Origin: Albifimbria verrucaria
Lineage: Eukaryota; Ascomycota; Sordariomycetes; Hypocreales; Stachybotryaceae
Reading direction: 5' to 3'
Length of the DNA: 64,000 bases
Assembly (NCBI GenBank): GCA_020081605.1
Contig: JAHREC010000023.1
Coordinates: 124,001 to 188,000 of the forward strand
Part shown: positions 35,776-47,540 of the stretch, piece by piece
How positions within the stretch are numbered: position 1 is the first letter of the stretch
Layout of the letters: the number at the start of each line of letters is the position of its first letter
The notes under the pieces: generated by a model
What the model saw: the letters and a program-made list of their open reading frames with translations, nothing else
Database searches by the model: none
Told to the model about the DNA's origin: nothing
Program-made: the position numbers and the translations under genes

Positions 35776-36784
35776 TTACCAGTTTATGAGGAGGGAGTAA
35801 CATTGTCTGGATAGGCTTACCGTCATGGAAAATAATATTAATTCCAAGAAGCCGGGAAATGAGCAAACTGTCATCAGAACGTCGGGTCTCTGGCAGCGGA
35901 TCAGCCTGTACGAGTCCAGGCTCCCAAAAAGCTCCTGGATGCGTGCTGTTATTGCATTTACCAAATAGCTTCGCACTTCTGCCTGCTCCCTGTTAGTGTC
36001 GGCCAAGTCTATGATCATTTGTCGAACTCCACTAAGCCGAAGACAACACTCTTTAAAGTTGTTCTCGCTGGCCAAAAGGAAGTTCTTGATCTGCTCGAAC
36101 TCGTCATTGGAGCCAGTCTCGATCACACCTTTTAGCGTTCTCCCTCCACCCATCAGGTGCTGATCCTCGTCGACGAGGAAGACTTCAACAGACCCCACGG
36201 CCTTAGCCAACTCTTCCCATCGGGTACCTCTTTGGATTATCTTCTCTAAGGCCACAGAGATTTGGTTTTTGTCAATCTCTCGCTTCTCTTTGTTCCACTT
36301 TTCTTCCACAAATGCTTCAAAGGCTAGTCGGCGGGCTTGATGTGGTTCGTGAGACGGAAGGTATGCCTGAAGTAAACTATCAAAATCCTGCTTAGCGGAA
36401 ATGCAGCGATCTCGCTGCCAGAGCCGGTACAAAACGAAGTTGCTGGGGCAGAACCCCGCTATGCGACCGTAGATGATCGCTTGGAATGACAATGACAAAT
36501 TCCATTCCTCTGGAAGGTCGAGGTTGGGACTTCCGAGATCATCCCATGAGATGTCTGCTAGGATCTGGATACACCTCAAAACGGAACTAGGGCCTTCCAG
36601 CAAGGAGTTCAATGCTGCCAGCCTATAAATATATAGCTAGTAAAGGCTAAGCTAAGGACGCACCTGGTTGGCCTCCGACGGCGCGAAGCGGAGGACCCAC
36701 GTTTGGCCCGCAGTCTTTGTTGGTGCGTCTGCACCAATCACACTTAACTCCAGGCCAGTTTCTAACCGTTGGGGAACACTGCAT
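35776..36784 (-). pseudogene. Fungal protein with Cys-rich N-terminus and helical body
   Basis: ATG 36784 gives MQCSPTVRNWPGVKCDWCRRTNKDCGPN, a short zinc-binding-like Cys cluster. A 41-bp intron (36623-36663, GTGCGT...TATAG) leads to LAALNSLLEGPSSVLRCIQIL and a 260-residue helical region rich in charged residues (EAFVEEKWNKEKREIDKN, FLVDEDQHLMGGGRTLKG). The two exons are in register only if one base is restored in CCC 36696-36698. The end is uncertain: a donor GTAAGC lies at about 35820 and the reading continues in one of two frames after it. Unknown function; the Cys cluster suggests DNA or RNA binding. Confidence 0.45.
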
Positions 36785-37052
36785 CTATGATTAGACTACA
36801 ACTCTGAGCAGTTTAAGGAGGACTTTCTCGTTTCCTGTCTCGACGACACTGTGCGCACTTAAGGGTAGCTCCTGCAGAGCGATGAAACGAGGCGCTCGAG
36901 AATTCACCGACTGGGGCGGACATGCTGAGGTGACTTCTCAGATGAGACTAGTTTCCGTTCTTTGGGAACTCTGAGGCTTTTATGCTTCTGAGCCTCACCA
37001 TTATATGCAACTCCCTTCCCGTGACCAGCGGGTTGGATGCTGTGGCTGAGCG

Positions 37053-37188
37053 CTCGTGGCCAATGACGGTGGAATCGCGCTTTCGCAAGTGGGGCTTTGT
37101 TGGTGCCTGCCAGCTTTGCAGAACCGTTCCTCGTTACCTGATTACTCGTGGGCCAATGATGGTGGGATCGCGCTTTCGCAAGTGGGGC
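37053..37188. repeat. Pair of about 43-bp direct repeats
   Basis: CTCGTGG(G)CCAATGA(C/T)GGTGG(A/G)ATCGCGCTTTCGCAAGTGGGGC at 37053-37095 and 37145-37188, 92 bp apart, just upstream of a plausible promoter. 36785-37353 is otherwise non-coding. Confidence 0.8.
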
Positions 37189-37353
37189 GTTGACTGTACT
37201 CCGGTACCTTCATGGTTATAAGATTCCTCAAGCCCTTCACCCGCATACTCGCTCAGACGCTTCCACAGGCACGCCCCAGTGCAACAAGAGATCCTTAGTC
37301 TAGCTTGTTGAGATTCAAATCCATCGTTTACTATTCTTCTTTTACCCTTCACA

Positions 37354-37692
37354 ATGGCCCTGTCCTCAGAGGCCATCATTGCCCTCATCACAATCTCTGT
37401 TACCCTGCCGTCATTCGCCCTTACTTTATACCAAATAATCAAAATTGTCTATCCATCTATCAACTATAGGCGACGCACCGTTACATACGATCACTCAACC
37501 CTCCACAATGCGCTGGTCTCTGTATGTACATCTTCACCCTCTTGGGTAGGCTGTGTCTTACCTAAAAACCATTTCCCCAGGGAGCATCAGGCTTACACGC
37601 CGTCCACCTTTTCCATCCTCCAGATGCTGATGCTCATGCTCACGGAGGCTACTACACACCGAGCTACAACCCAAGCCGTCGCTCATTGTTGA
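37354..37692 (+). CDS. Small membrane-anchored fungal protein
   Basis: ATG 37354 in good context (CACAATGGCC) after a pyrimidine-rich leader. The first 25 residues, MALSSEAIIALITISVTLPSFALTLY, form one hydrophobic helix, followed by a basic stretch (RRRTVTYDHS). Short proteins beginning MALSxEAIIAL with a single N-terminal membrane helix are frequent and uncharacterised in fungi. The later part of the 112-residue frame may not be translated if an intron is present. No function known. Confidence 0.45.
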   Translation: MALSSEAIIALITISVTLPSFALTLYQIIKIVYPSINYRRRTVTYDHSTLHNALVSVCTSSPSWVGCVLPKNHFPREHQAYTPSTFSILQMLMLMLTEATTHRATTQAVAHC

Positions 37693-38073
37693 ACGTTTCA
37701 GTCTCCATATATAAATATGACAGCGTCTGTTAAAAGGTCTCCCTCAAAGAAGAAGCGAAGCTTAACATCGAATATACTCAATGTTGGCCATTTTTTCCTT
37801 ATTTTTATTTCACTCCCTGCATCTGAATTTGAGGGAACATAGCAATCTGTGGAGTGAATATTCTGTATAGCTGGGAATTGCCTTGCTTGCCTGAGCTTTT
37901 ATAAAATACAAAGCTACAAACCTCGAACTATTTATCAAGATATACTATAAAACACTAATTTGCATTTATTACCTCTGTTACAGCTGCCAAGATGCACTCA
38001 AGGAGCATTTATCTATAATCGCATGGCCCGGTATAGCCCAGCTAAGAAGAAGTAATACCAGCTCTTTCGACTC

Positions 38074-38975
38074 TTGGCACACGTCAGTCTCACGTGCGAC
38101 CCTCGGGCGACGGCAGACATGGTGTCTGACGGAGTGTGGGCTTATTTGGCGCCGGACGCTGAGATCCTTGAGCTTGAAGAGGAACGCGCCCGCCTAAAGC
38201 AGGGTCACTACCGCATCGACGTCACCCGGATGAGGAAAGGATCCGGCAGCTTACCAATGAGATTTGGACTAAACGTGCCCAGCACGACAGGCAAGTAGTC
38301 AAGGAACACCGTGAGCATTACTTCTCCAACCGCCCTACCTGGGATATCGATAGACAGGCGCGGGGTGAAGAAGAAGAAGAGTATGTTGAGCCCACTATCT
38401 ATGTATCGATTCCGGAGCGAGCAAAGTTGGCAGAAATTCTTTGCTACCAGCCTGACAACCTGACTGAAGATGACCTGGTGCAACGGAGGATTGAGGTGAT
38501 CGACTTCATGGTCTCACTTTGTGATAAGAGAGAGACAGTCAAACGCGATCGGATCCAGCACAGAGTCAAAGCTTACCCGCCTGTTAAAAATGAGCCACCG
38601 CAGTCAAACAATGAGCCTAGCCCTGATCCTTTCCCTCTTCTCATGCATGGTGTCCAATGCTCAGTCTGCATTGGCGACAAGCGGCTATCACTGGCGAAGC
38701 TTTCCTTCACGTATTGTCGACCAACCGTGATGAATGATCATTTCGATCGCGAGCATTTGATCAGACGCGAGCAGGCTGGGCATTGTGGAGAAAAGATCCG
38801 ATGCGAACATCCCAAGTATAGGAATCTCATATTCGAACATTTAGCTGCATTCCGTTGCCACGTCCTCAAAGTTCACGGTGTCAACTTGCGATCGTCTGAA
38901 CAAATCAAGCAGAGGAGGCAACGAAGACCAAGGCAACGGAGACCAAGGCAACGGCAAATGGTCAAAGGCAAGTAA
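38074..38975 (+). pseudogene. C-terminal part of a DUF3435 (tyrosine-recombinase-like) protein
   Basis: DAEILELEEERARLKQGHYRI, then after one missing base near 38220 HPDEERIRQLTNEIWTKRAQHDRQ, YFSNRPTWDIDRQARGEEEEEYV, IPERAKLAEILCYQPDNLTEDDLVQRRIEVI, then a C2H2-like tail: CSVCIGDKRLSLAKLSFTYCRPTVMNDHFDREHL and CEHPKYRNLIFEHLAAFRCHVLKVHGV. This is the C-terminal half of the DUF3435/FluG-type family, which includes Crypton and Starship 'captain' recombinases. The catalytic N-terminal half (Arg..His-x-x-Arg..Tyr) is absent upstream, so the copy is 5' truncated. The basic tail repeats RRPRQ. Confidence 0.75.
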
Positions 38976-39158
38976 TAGCATGATGTGCTAATAATAAACA
39001 ATATTGCCCATCCGTTCTCAGCTCCATTCGCCCAGCATTCGCTTCATGCTGGCTATAAAGTCATGGCGATCCGACCCTGGTGTTGTGATGCTTCGGCACA
39101 TGTGGTTCGGAAATTCAGTTACCCCACCGAAGTATAAAGAAAGAGCTTCTTACCCTCC

Positions 39159-40040
39159 ATGAAAGTTCCGGCACCCTCGACACCAACTCTCACCTGCATC
39201 CATCACCTCCAACACCCGATGCCTCCACGAATTGTTCCGCGTATTAAGAGGCGACCTGATCGACGCAGCCTAACGAGACTTACGAGTGCGAAACGAAAGG
39301 CTTATCAAAGCACGAAATCACCCTTACCTATCGAGATTATGACGGTTATTTAGAGTCGCTTCCGGGCCTGCACAGCCTCGGATCGGCCCTGTATGCCCAC
39401 CCTAGATGGTACAGAATATATGCTGCTGGTCACAGCCGGATAGCATGTTCGATCTTCACAAAGATCTGCATGCATGTACAACATTATCGATTGGGGAGAT
39501 GCTTTGGAACTTGGTCGCCACTATTCACGAGCCGTGCATACACCGACTTTACGTCAAGTATATGTTCGTAGAAGCATGGCCGATATTTTGGGGCCGGCAC
39601 CTAGACAAGCTTCTCTACTCAGTCCGGATGGCTTTGGCCAAAACATGCGACGAAGAGGTCGAAATAGCCTTGCTGCGGACGGCCTGGGATGGCCGTGCTA
39701 CGCTCCTTCGCCACCGCTACCTCGATATATTCCTGAAAATCCAACTCGTTGGCAACCGCCTCTTCTCATGATCGGCGAACGGCTTCTTGAATTGACGATA
39801 GAGGAAGAAGAGCGGAAGTCAATCATAGCTCGTGTTAGGGCCTTGGCCTCGATTGGTCGTTCTTTAAGAGCAATAGTAATGACAGTTGTTGTTAAGAAGG
39901 AGTCTATTATTTTACCAATCGAGAATAGCAGCTTTAGCGAATGGCCTTGTTTCTTCTTATTCAACGCTCCTCGACTACCATTCGAGACTATTGATTCTTT
40001 TCGAGCTACGCGATCGTCGACATTCACGAATCAAGATTGA
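39159..40040 (+). pseudogene. F-box-type protein relic
   Basis: From 39159 a basic leader leads to KSPLPIEIMTVI (F-box start). One missing T at 39349-39351 shifts the frame to LESLPGLHSLGSALYAHPRWYRIYAAGHSRI, the second half of the F-box motif, which would recruit SCF ubiquitin ligases. Downstream 39400-40040 has long open frames in two registers without clear LRRs, probably the decayed substrate-binding part. Boundaries at the 3' end are uncertain. Confidence 0.45.
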
Positions 40041-40729
40041 AAGAAATTTTGCGATTTGTAAAGCCTGAAGGCAAAGGCACGGATACTGTTGTGGGAGAGG
40101 TATTTATTTAGCGATACTGACCAACGACGGTCGTTAGGTCAAGTTCCAAGAGGGTACGGAATTACGTACGGTTGTGACTCCAGTTCAGCCCAGGCTTCAT
40201 GTAGTTAAGCTTCATTATGAAGATGTCTATTGCTCAAAGTCGCACCCAACGCCCTCCGTAAGCACTGTTTTTTAATTCATAGCCAAGGTACGCAAAGACT
40301 CGACTCGCTCAGTTCTCTAATACATCTGTATGATGTGATATGCCGAGTTATGATTTAATGTTTTCGCAACATCTACCACTCAGTCACGAGCCCGCCCTGA
40401 TATTGGAAATCCATATGTTGAGTGGGGCAATCAGAGGTCAGTACAGACAACAGGCTGGACGAGAGACCGAATCCTACGGGCCGGCTACCAGAGCTTTCGG
40501 AAGGAGACTTTCGATACGTATCAAAGTATGTGAATTTTCTGTTACATTAGGCGAGAAAGCCAATTTAGTTCATCATTAAATTACAGCAACAACAGCATTT
40601 GGTCAACCTCTTGATACTTAACACCCCTCATATATCGATAAATTAACATGCACCCAGTAAATAAAGGGTATCCATGCCATGGCCACTAGTACAATTAGGA
40701 GGAAAGGAAATAGCTAGGGAGAGGATCCG
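40041..40729. other. No supported gene
   Basis: Short ORFs only. Confidence 0.45.
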
Positions 40730-41804
40730 GCATCAGCCGGAAGTTTGATAACCGCAAAGCCTGGACCGTAGCGACTGCTGAGCACTAATTCGGAGCTGGC
40801 GGACAAGGCATCATCGCCTGGTATTGATGTCGAGTCCTTGGAATCGTTTTCTGTGTGGCCGCTTTGATGCTGCGTATTATTTCTAGAGTCTCGTATTGCT
40901 CATTGCAGATATTGGTCGTCAATGTGACCCCCAGCCTGCAGCTGTCTTTGTGCAATGCCATGTAGCCTCACATTGATCAGCCGGTCATCTTTATCCAGCG
41001 GAAGATTCTCGATGCTACTGATTTTCGGCTCCATGGATGTCATCTCGTGTTCGATTCGCTCGTCGCGGCCGGACTCGTCCTCGGCGAATGCAGCTAGAAA
41101 GGCTTGACGCCCCCAAGGAAATCTTTTCCGACAGAGTCCTTTCTGCCCCTTTTTTCAATCACTCGGCGGCTGTCAATCTTCTCCTGATTCTGGATGTACT
41201 CAGCGCGTTGGGTTTCTAAACGTGCTTGTAAAGATCTTTAGTCGGCCGCTGCTGCTAATTCAGTGGGCTGTGAATTTGCGATGCGAGCTTGTAGAGCGAG
41301 TCGAGCCTGGCAGTGACAGCAGAGAATCTGAAATCGGCCTCTTGGAAAGACCCCATACTGCCCGGCGGCGTTCCTAGCGAAGTCTCATCGGAAGAGCTGT
41401 TATCGTCCCCTTTTCGACTGCCTGGCGTGCTTTCGCGTCTCGTTCCATCGGCAGTCTCGTGCCGACAGCAATTTCAAACACTATTCACATTAGACAGCCC
41501 AAAGATCCTTAGAATGCATCTACTGACGATTTTGGAGGTGATCCTGGAGCTCCGCAAGCAACTTGACTAGCGAGGCCTTGACGAAAGGCGAAGCGCGAAC
41601 CCTATAATTGAGCGGCGCATGTCCTGTTTGGAACAGATCGAGGGTGCGCGCCCACAGTTGGAACCTTTCTTGCTCGGCTGCAATACGTTTTCTCGACGGA
41701 ATGTTCGCATATTGATCCTCCACCCATAGCGCCTCAACCAGGCTTTTGAATGTGTCGGCCACGGTCCGTTCGAGTGCCTGAAGCTCTTGCTTTGGTGAAT
41801 CCAT
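40730..41804 (-). pseudogene. Fungal protein with GHA(P/S)L(D/N)YR N-terminal helical domain
   Basis: ATG 41804 (MDSPKQELQALERTVADTF) leads to ERFQLWARTLDLFQTGHAPLNYRVRASPFVKASLVKLLAEL. The ERFxLWA..LxxFxxGHAxLxYRLR pattern begins a large family of fungal accessory proteins, many with later C2H2 fingers. Further down the same strand: NSSSDETSLGTPPGSM, then ADFRFSAVTARLDSLYKLASQI, a TAG, and after one missing base at AAA 41218-41220 ETQRAEYIQNQEKIDSRR. The order and spacing match the family. The C-terminal half is missing or unreadable. Function unknown. Confidence 0.5.
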
Positions 41805-42473
41805 TAGTGCGGAAAAGGTCGGCTACGTCAAACCTGGATCGATTGTGTCATCGTTCGAGGCCGTGGCAGTGTGGCTCGCTAGTCGTTGGGCTGCAGCGTC
41901 GACGATGCGAGCAGGCAGCAGCAAGGAAGCTGTATGAATTACCCTGCTCAGACGAATCGGGAAGACCTGATGAGAATGGACAACAATCATGTCAGACTTT
42001 CTTCCAGTTCACGCGAGCAATTTCCCACGGTTTCCGGATTTTCAAGTTCTAACCTTCACCAGCCCTTTTCCTTTTTTTTTTTTTTGTTAAAAATATCGGG
42101 CTTCAAGTCGGTAGAGAGCAAAAAGTGCGCAATTGGATGACAGGGCCTAGGCTGGCTTTTGCTGAAATGTCTTGTGGTCGCTGAATGGTGGTCGCTGTGG
42201 AGCCACAGCGACAACGAGCTGCATACAACCTTGTCGCCTTTTGGGACGTGGCATGCTTGTCACTGGGTGGTTTGTCTTGAATGTCTAGACAGCCTGTGCT
42301 GGGGGTTTCCCAAATGAGGAATTACCATTGACAGAAGTCTCTTTTGGAGGTTTATTTCCCAGGAAAATCGTGTTCCCAGGGAAAATCGCTCCTAGGAACA
42401 AATGGGAGGTTCAAGCCGAGATTCCGTGGAGGCCCAGCTTTATAACTACAGCCGTTGCCCTATTCTGTACATC
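41805..42473. other. No supported gene
   Basis: Contains a poly-T run near 42067-42085; nothing else seen. Confidence 0.45.
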
Positions 42474-42880
42474 TTAACGGATATTGGAGAACCTGCTAGT
42501 CTCATCAGCCAGCAAATTCACGGACAATAGTCTACCCGGATCGTTATCTGGAAGTAGTTCTCTCTCTGTTGCGATGACATGATCCAGCAGGGTAATTGCC
42601 CTCTCAACTTCCCCCAGCAAGATATGCCGAAGCGAGTGCATGATCTGATGCCAGTCGATCATGGCCCTTCTCATTCCGTGTCTCCCTCCGAACTGCCACC
42701 ACATGCTCGAGTATCTCGATGGCATCTTTGATGCGTCGATCATTGAGGTATGCCGAAGCAAGTTAGGATATGTAACGCTTGATCGAGGGTCACCATGTGG
42801 CGAGATGCCATAACATACTGCGACAGCAATATCGGTTGGGAAGGACAAAGCTTACTCTCATACGGTCTCTAAGCTATCAA
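42474..42880 (-). pseudogene. TPR-repeat fragment
   Basis: Two tetratricopeptide units remain in different frames: AYLNDRRIKDAIEILEHVVAVRRETRNEKGHDRLASDHALASAYLAGG, then EVERAITLLDHVIATERELLPDNDPGRLLSVNLLADE. The pattern (AYL..G....AI.LLEHVV..RE..L...H..RL) is that of kinesin-light-chain-like TPRs at the C-terminus of fungal NB-ARC/NACHT or PNP-type receptors. Spacing between the units is right if two bases are missing from the C5 run at 42611-42615. No ATPase domain is found upstream. Confidence 0.55.
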
Positions 42881-43050
42881 TGCATATGTTAGGACTAAGT
42901 TTGGATGAAACGAGCGGTTGTGGGCTTGAGGACCTAGGTCGCATTCGCCTACTAGGGATTCGCTTTTATGCGCGATTTTCTCCAGCATCTTATAAGATAC
43001 AGTTTTTAATAGACTGCTAGTTATACACTGCTTCAGCGTCTGCTTGCATA

Positions 43051-43420
43051 ATGGAAGGAACTGTTAATATGCCTGCCAAGGAATGCTCACCGCCGGCAGC
43101 AGTTGCTCAGCAGCAGCAACCACTGCTCAATTGCTACGCCCCGCTGGGCCATGACCAGATTCGGGTTATCAAGCTTCACAGCGCAGGCACAGCGCCTAGG
43201 TCCGAGCCGATTCGGTGCTCTCTCGAGCATGTGTCGCTCGCGGACTACACGGAGGAATACCGGCGCTGGGAGGAGTTGACGGGCGAAAGCCTGAAGCTGC
43301 GCCCCCACAAGGCGCATCACACCTGGCTTGCGCACACCAAGACGCCGGCGTGGTCCGGATCGCGCCGCTAGCGCTGGGGAGATCTCGTCGCGGCCATTCG
43401 ATGGTCATGGCTGAAGCAAA
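43051..43420 (+). pseudogene. N-terminal fragment of a HET (heterokaryon incompatibility) protein
   Basis: ATG 43051. After a Gln-rich start, NCYAPLGHDQIRVIKLHSAGT, SEPIRCSLEHVSLADYTEEYRRWEELTG, then a TAG (43369-43371) and RWGDLVAAI in the same frame. This is the segment before and around the first conserved HET block; the usual SYVWG that follows RWGDxAA is replaced by unrelated sequence. HET proteins trigger cell death upon non-self recognition; this copy cannot encode the core. Confidence 0.55.
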
Positions 43421-43646
43421 GATTGTTGCAAATAATGCCAACACGATATATTGGATAATAGCACGTAAAAAGTGGAAGTTATAAGAATCTGTTGAGCGAT
43501 TCAACATCGTCTCCGGCTACATGGTTGATGCGCCATGGTTACCAGGAGCTGCAGGTCATCCCATGTTCCCAGTTGTGATTACACACTTTTATTTCCAAGA
43601 GAGTCTCATGATCTAAGAATGATGTAAGATTACCATAGTTAGCCCC

Positions 43647-45135
43647 TCAGGCCGCAGAGGATTCAGGTGAATGGTTTGATAAGCGGACAGGCAACTGCTG
43701 GTAAAACCACCCTGAATTTGAGCTTGCTGTGGTAGGCAACGACACGCCTGCCGAAGAATCGAGGGATTTGGGTCTAAGCATGCCTAACCTTGTTTCAAGG
43801 TCACGGGCAGTTGTTTGCTCTAGGGATCGCGTAAACTCCCAGAGCAGCACCTTGTGTCGTTTGCGTACTCCGGAGGATAGCGAAGGCGCGGGCATCCATG
43901 ACGGATAGAGCTTTTGATGGCATGCGGAAACCCCCATTTTGAGGGGTGACGGTTTAGAAACTCATGGCATAGGAAGCATGTCTTTTACTGGTGCCCATAA
44001 AATGCAGTCGAGGCGTGAGTTCCGGGTGGTGATCATAAAAGCTGAGAAGCTGCATCTCCGCATGAACGGTCAGCGTCAGGTGACATCTCTTGCGAAAGGC
44101 CTTCTCTGGGTCGTCTGTCAGCCAAATCTGGCCGAGCTTTGCTAATAACTTCTCCTGATCGGTTTTCTCGAGCTTTTGTAGTACACGCATCAGAGGCGTC
44201 TTGGTACTTCCGCAGGAAAACACTTCCTGTGGTGGTGCCTCGACAGCTTCTACATGAATATTTGAGGCGAATAATTCAGGTTGCTTCTTTGCCAGTTGTA
44301 GCATGCATTTTGTTGCGGCATAGTATCGGCCTAGTTTGTAGATGTTGTTGATCCATGGAGGCAGGTCTTGGCCATCACGGCAGAACAAAGCCTCGATCTG
44401 CGCAGAATAGACCCATTTGGCCTTCGACGCCCATTTAATATAAGGCATAAGCAGAATGGGTTCGGCATTGGGTTCTAGCCTTGACAAGCGGGGAAGATTG
44501 CTGATCCATTGCTGAAATGCAGCCCCTTCCAGCTCTTCATCAAACGAGTCGTCCTTTTCCAAGTACTTGATCCCCTTTAGCATGGCAATCTGCACCTCCG
44601 GTTCACGTAGGGGCTTAAGGAGGCTATGAATCTTTTTTGCTGTCAGGTTTATGATCTTCTGCAGAATCATATTCTCTTTAGCCTCAGGCTTTGCGAACGA
44701 GCCTGCAAACGAACTTTTAGCCCAGGACCGCGTCCGCATCCATACAGAGCGAGTACACATACCATCTAGAGCCACGTCGTTCAAATCATCTAGTATATAA
44801 TGCAGGCGTTTAATCAGGTCTAGGGATACCCCACAATTCCGAGCAAGACGAAGTACCGTTCCCGAAGGCTGGCCTTGCTCCAAGCAGACGGCAGAGGCCG
44901 TCTCTCCTCCTCTTTCTGACGTGGAACAAATAAGTGCAAAAGAATCCAAAAACTTTTTGAGAGCATGTTCTTGTTTTTGGTTATCATCGTGGGGATGTCT
45001 GTCAAGACTGTGCGCTGTTGGTTCGCCTCGGACCGGGTCAATCATTGACAGCAAAACCGCCACAAAAGTGAAGCGGCTGTGGGATTCGCCTGTAAGCGCT
45101 TTTCCTTGCGTTAACGGTGATACAGGCTCACTCAT
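43647..45135 (-). pseudogene. OTT_1508-like deaminase-type protein, two frameshifts near its 3' end
   Basis: ATG 45135 (MSEPVSPL). A long open frame of about 390 residues to 43954 contains a helical body (YILDDLNDVALDGM, WINNIYKLGRYYAATKCMLQLA) and LTVHAEMQLLSFYDHHPE, the H-A-E of a zinc-dependent deaminase. It is followed by FMGTSK. One missing base near 43981 gives TCFLCHEF, the Cys pair, and a second at GGGG 43943-43946 opens ACHQKLYPSWMPAPSLSSGVRK to 43647. The HAE...CxxC arrangement and 'GTSKxxCxxC' are those of the OTT_1508-like deaminase family; bacterial relatives act on nucleic acids or nucleotides, fungal ones are unstudied. The start may lie in an earlier exon, since the frame stays open above 45135. 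Confidence 0.7.
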
Positions 45136-45955
45136 ATTTCTAAGTCGTGGGTAGCCGTAAAATATCACAAACAAAACCGATAGCGAGTGGATAGGCACAA
45201 AACAAGGAAACGGCTTGGCGTGCCAGTTGCTGCGTAGAAAAGGAAGAGCTATAACCCTAAATAAGGTTCTATTGTAGAGTCAACTCTCCCCGATTTCGCA
45301 TTCGCCATCTGAATGTTCCATCAAATTGCCTGCCGACAAACCAACGGAATGGCATGCAGGAGGCCAAGGACCTAGACGAATGTAAGGCTATACAGGAGCG
45401 CATGGCAATGTGCAGATCCACTCCATGCGGGAGGCAATACATGTGTCATTGGCTCGCTGCCTGCATCCATGTCATTTTCATCATAACCTTGGATTTGCTT
45501 GCTCCCCACCACCGCTACTTACCCCTCCCTCTTAGCTGGCATAGCCACAAAGATTCAACTAAGGATGACCTACAGGTGCCACGTCTTTTCTGCATGGTTT
45601 AATGGGTGGAGTCGCCATGTATGGATGCTCAGGGTTGCCAGCTCCAGGGTGGGTAGGGAATTCTCATGGAGCTATGGTATATATTCGGTTGAACTTCCTC
45701 CTATCGAACCTGCTCATTGTTCTTTTGTAAAGGGCACTAACACAACAATCTTATGTCCTTATGCGAAGTAAACACGAATCTCTATCAATCCTTGTTACTT
45801 TGTGCTGCGAACCGGGCAACAATGAACCCACGAGAATTGGACATTGTGATTGAGGTGCAAACTTGATATTATCAAAAATCACGTCGAGTATGACGGGCTG
45901 CTTCTTCATGAAAACCGATCATTGCTAACAATTAGAGGTTTGTCGACATTTTGTC
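45136..45955. other. No supported gene
   Basis: Short ORFs; likely intergenic between divergent genes. Confidence 0.45.
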
Positions 45956-46922
45956 ATGTCTGCACAAACTTGGCGTCATAGCTTCCGCTATGGTGCAGCA
46001 AACCCTACTCTTTCAGCGGATGATGAGGTCACGTCAAATGCTGATTGCCCTATTCTTAATTCACATGCAAGTCATGCTATGAACCGTTACCTCTGTGTAC
46101 AGCTTCAAGACATCAACACAAATGATCAGATGACAATCGATCCGTGTTTGTTACGCTTACCTGCTATATCCAGTACCTCCATCGCTTCCTCTTCTCATAC
46201 GACGTCTCGAATGTCACTTCCAATCCCACTAGTTTGAGCTGGCGGTGATCTGCAACCCTATCATCAAACCCCTATGGCTTTTGATGCTCTTGGTGCGCAT
46301 ACGGAATCTAAAAATACTACGAATATCATTCATGAGACTCCAACCCGAGATCGAGCCAATCCTCCTATGGTTCCGAATTTTCAACTTAATAAATCTAAGC
46401 GGACAAGTTTGGCTCTGAATCCACACGAAAGCCTTGTTTACCCTGGTGTAAGACGGGCTCGGGTGCGTAATCGGTGCAATTGGAAGGATTGCAGCTTCGT
46501 TTCGTCACATTCTGGAAAGCTTAGGTGAGTTAAATCATCATCGATTCCATCACCAGCTTTGTATGCCAGCCCGAGATGCATGTTGAGTGGCTTATGGTAG
46601 AGGATATACTAATATATTCATAAACTTCCAGGAACACATACGGACGCGTCGGAAATGTCCAGCGCCAAGATGCCCGTGGCTTCAAGCCACGGGCGGGAAA
46701 GACAAGCAACGGCATGTATGGGTTTCTCATGCTGCATGGGCTCATCGAACTGGCTACCCCCGATCTCAGGTACTTGCGAATTGTGCGGTAGGGTATTTGC
46801 TAGAGCAAGACTACGTGCGTCGCCATATCAAAGAGTTTCATGAAGGAAAAAAAGGGGCTCAAAAACCAATCAATGACAGCTGCTTTTATGTTGTGGTTTC
46901 TCAAGATCTTCCTACAGTTTGA
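45956..46922 (+). pseudogene. Small C2H2 zinc-finger protein, broken
   Basis: One frame from ATG 45956 passes a TGA at 46235-46237 and continues MAFDALGAHTESKNTT to RNRCNWKDCSFVSSHSGKLR. A 107-bp intron (46525-46631, GTGAGT...TTCCAG) leads to EHIRTRRKCPAPRCPW and, in changing frames, GTCELCGRVFARA and DYVRRHIKEFHEGKKG. Two C2H2-type fingers with normal Cys/His spacing result if one base is added at the splice donor and one near 46750, and one A is removed near 46804. Such proteins are probably DNA binding; targets unknown. Confidence 0.55.
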
Positions 46923-47540
46923 TTAAACTCAGGTCTCCAACTACGCTGACCTTGCACTGTACGAATAATTCTCCCTCGTATTCATACATGATCACAGCAT
47001 TTGTTTTTCTGTGCCATGATTGCGAATCTTCGAGGTTCACCTCTGCTCAGAGGTTGTGTTTTAGAGTTATCAGGCGTGGCCTTACATGAGGGTCATGCTT
47101 GTGTCGCGTGGGATTTAGTGAAATTTTGATTGAATGTTGGTCGGCCTAATCACCAACCACAACAGCCCCGAACGTCCGGCAATCCATCCCACCTTGTAAT
47201 ATTTCGACCCGTTGGCGTACTAGGATGATGGAGCCGACACCAAGGCAGATGGATCGCTAGCGAACCAAGACGACTATAGTAGCAAGGACTAAACTGGGCT
47301 TTGAAAGGAAGTGGACTGAGATCCATTTGTCCAGGCCTGCAGCCAGATATATTATACTTGGGAATTGATATTTCCTCGGCTTGGCGTTTTGCTGTGACAA
47401 GGGCAACGGCCTTTCGCATAGTGAATGTATGACTGATGATCAATCGTTTAGAAGCAAAAGGATGCACTTCATGGTTTCAGTCATTCTTAAATCCTTTTGT
47501 GATCATAAGCCTGTCCTTTGCATCCCACTCTGCTGAGAGG
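46923..47540. other. No supported gene
   Basis: Nothing recognised. Confidence 0.45.

Noticed and set aside
39406..39771. 121-residue plus-strand ORF inside the F-box relic
   Set aside because: Could be part of the decayed F-box gene, but no motif decides between the overlapping frames.
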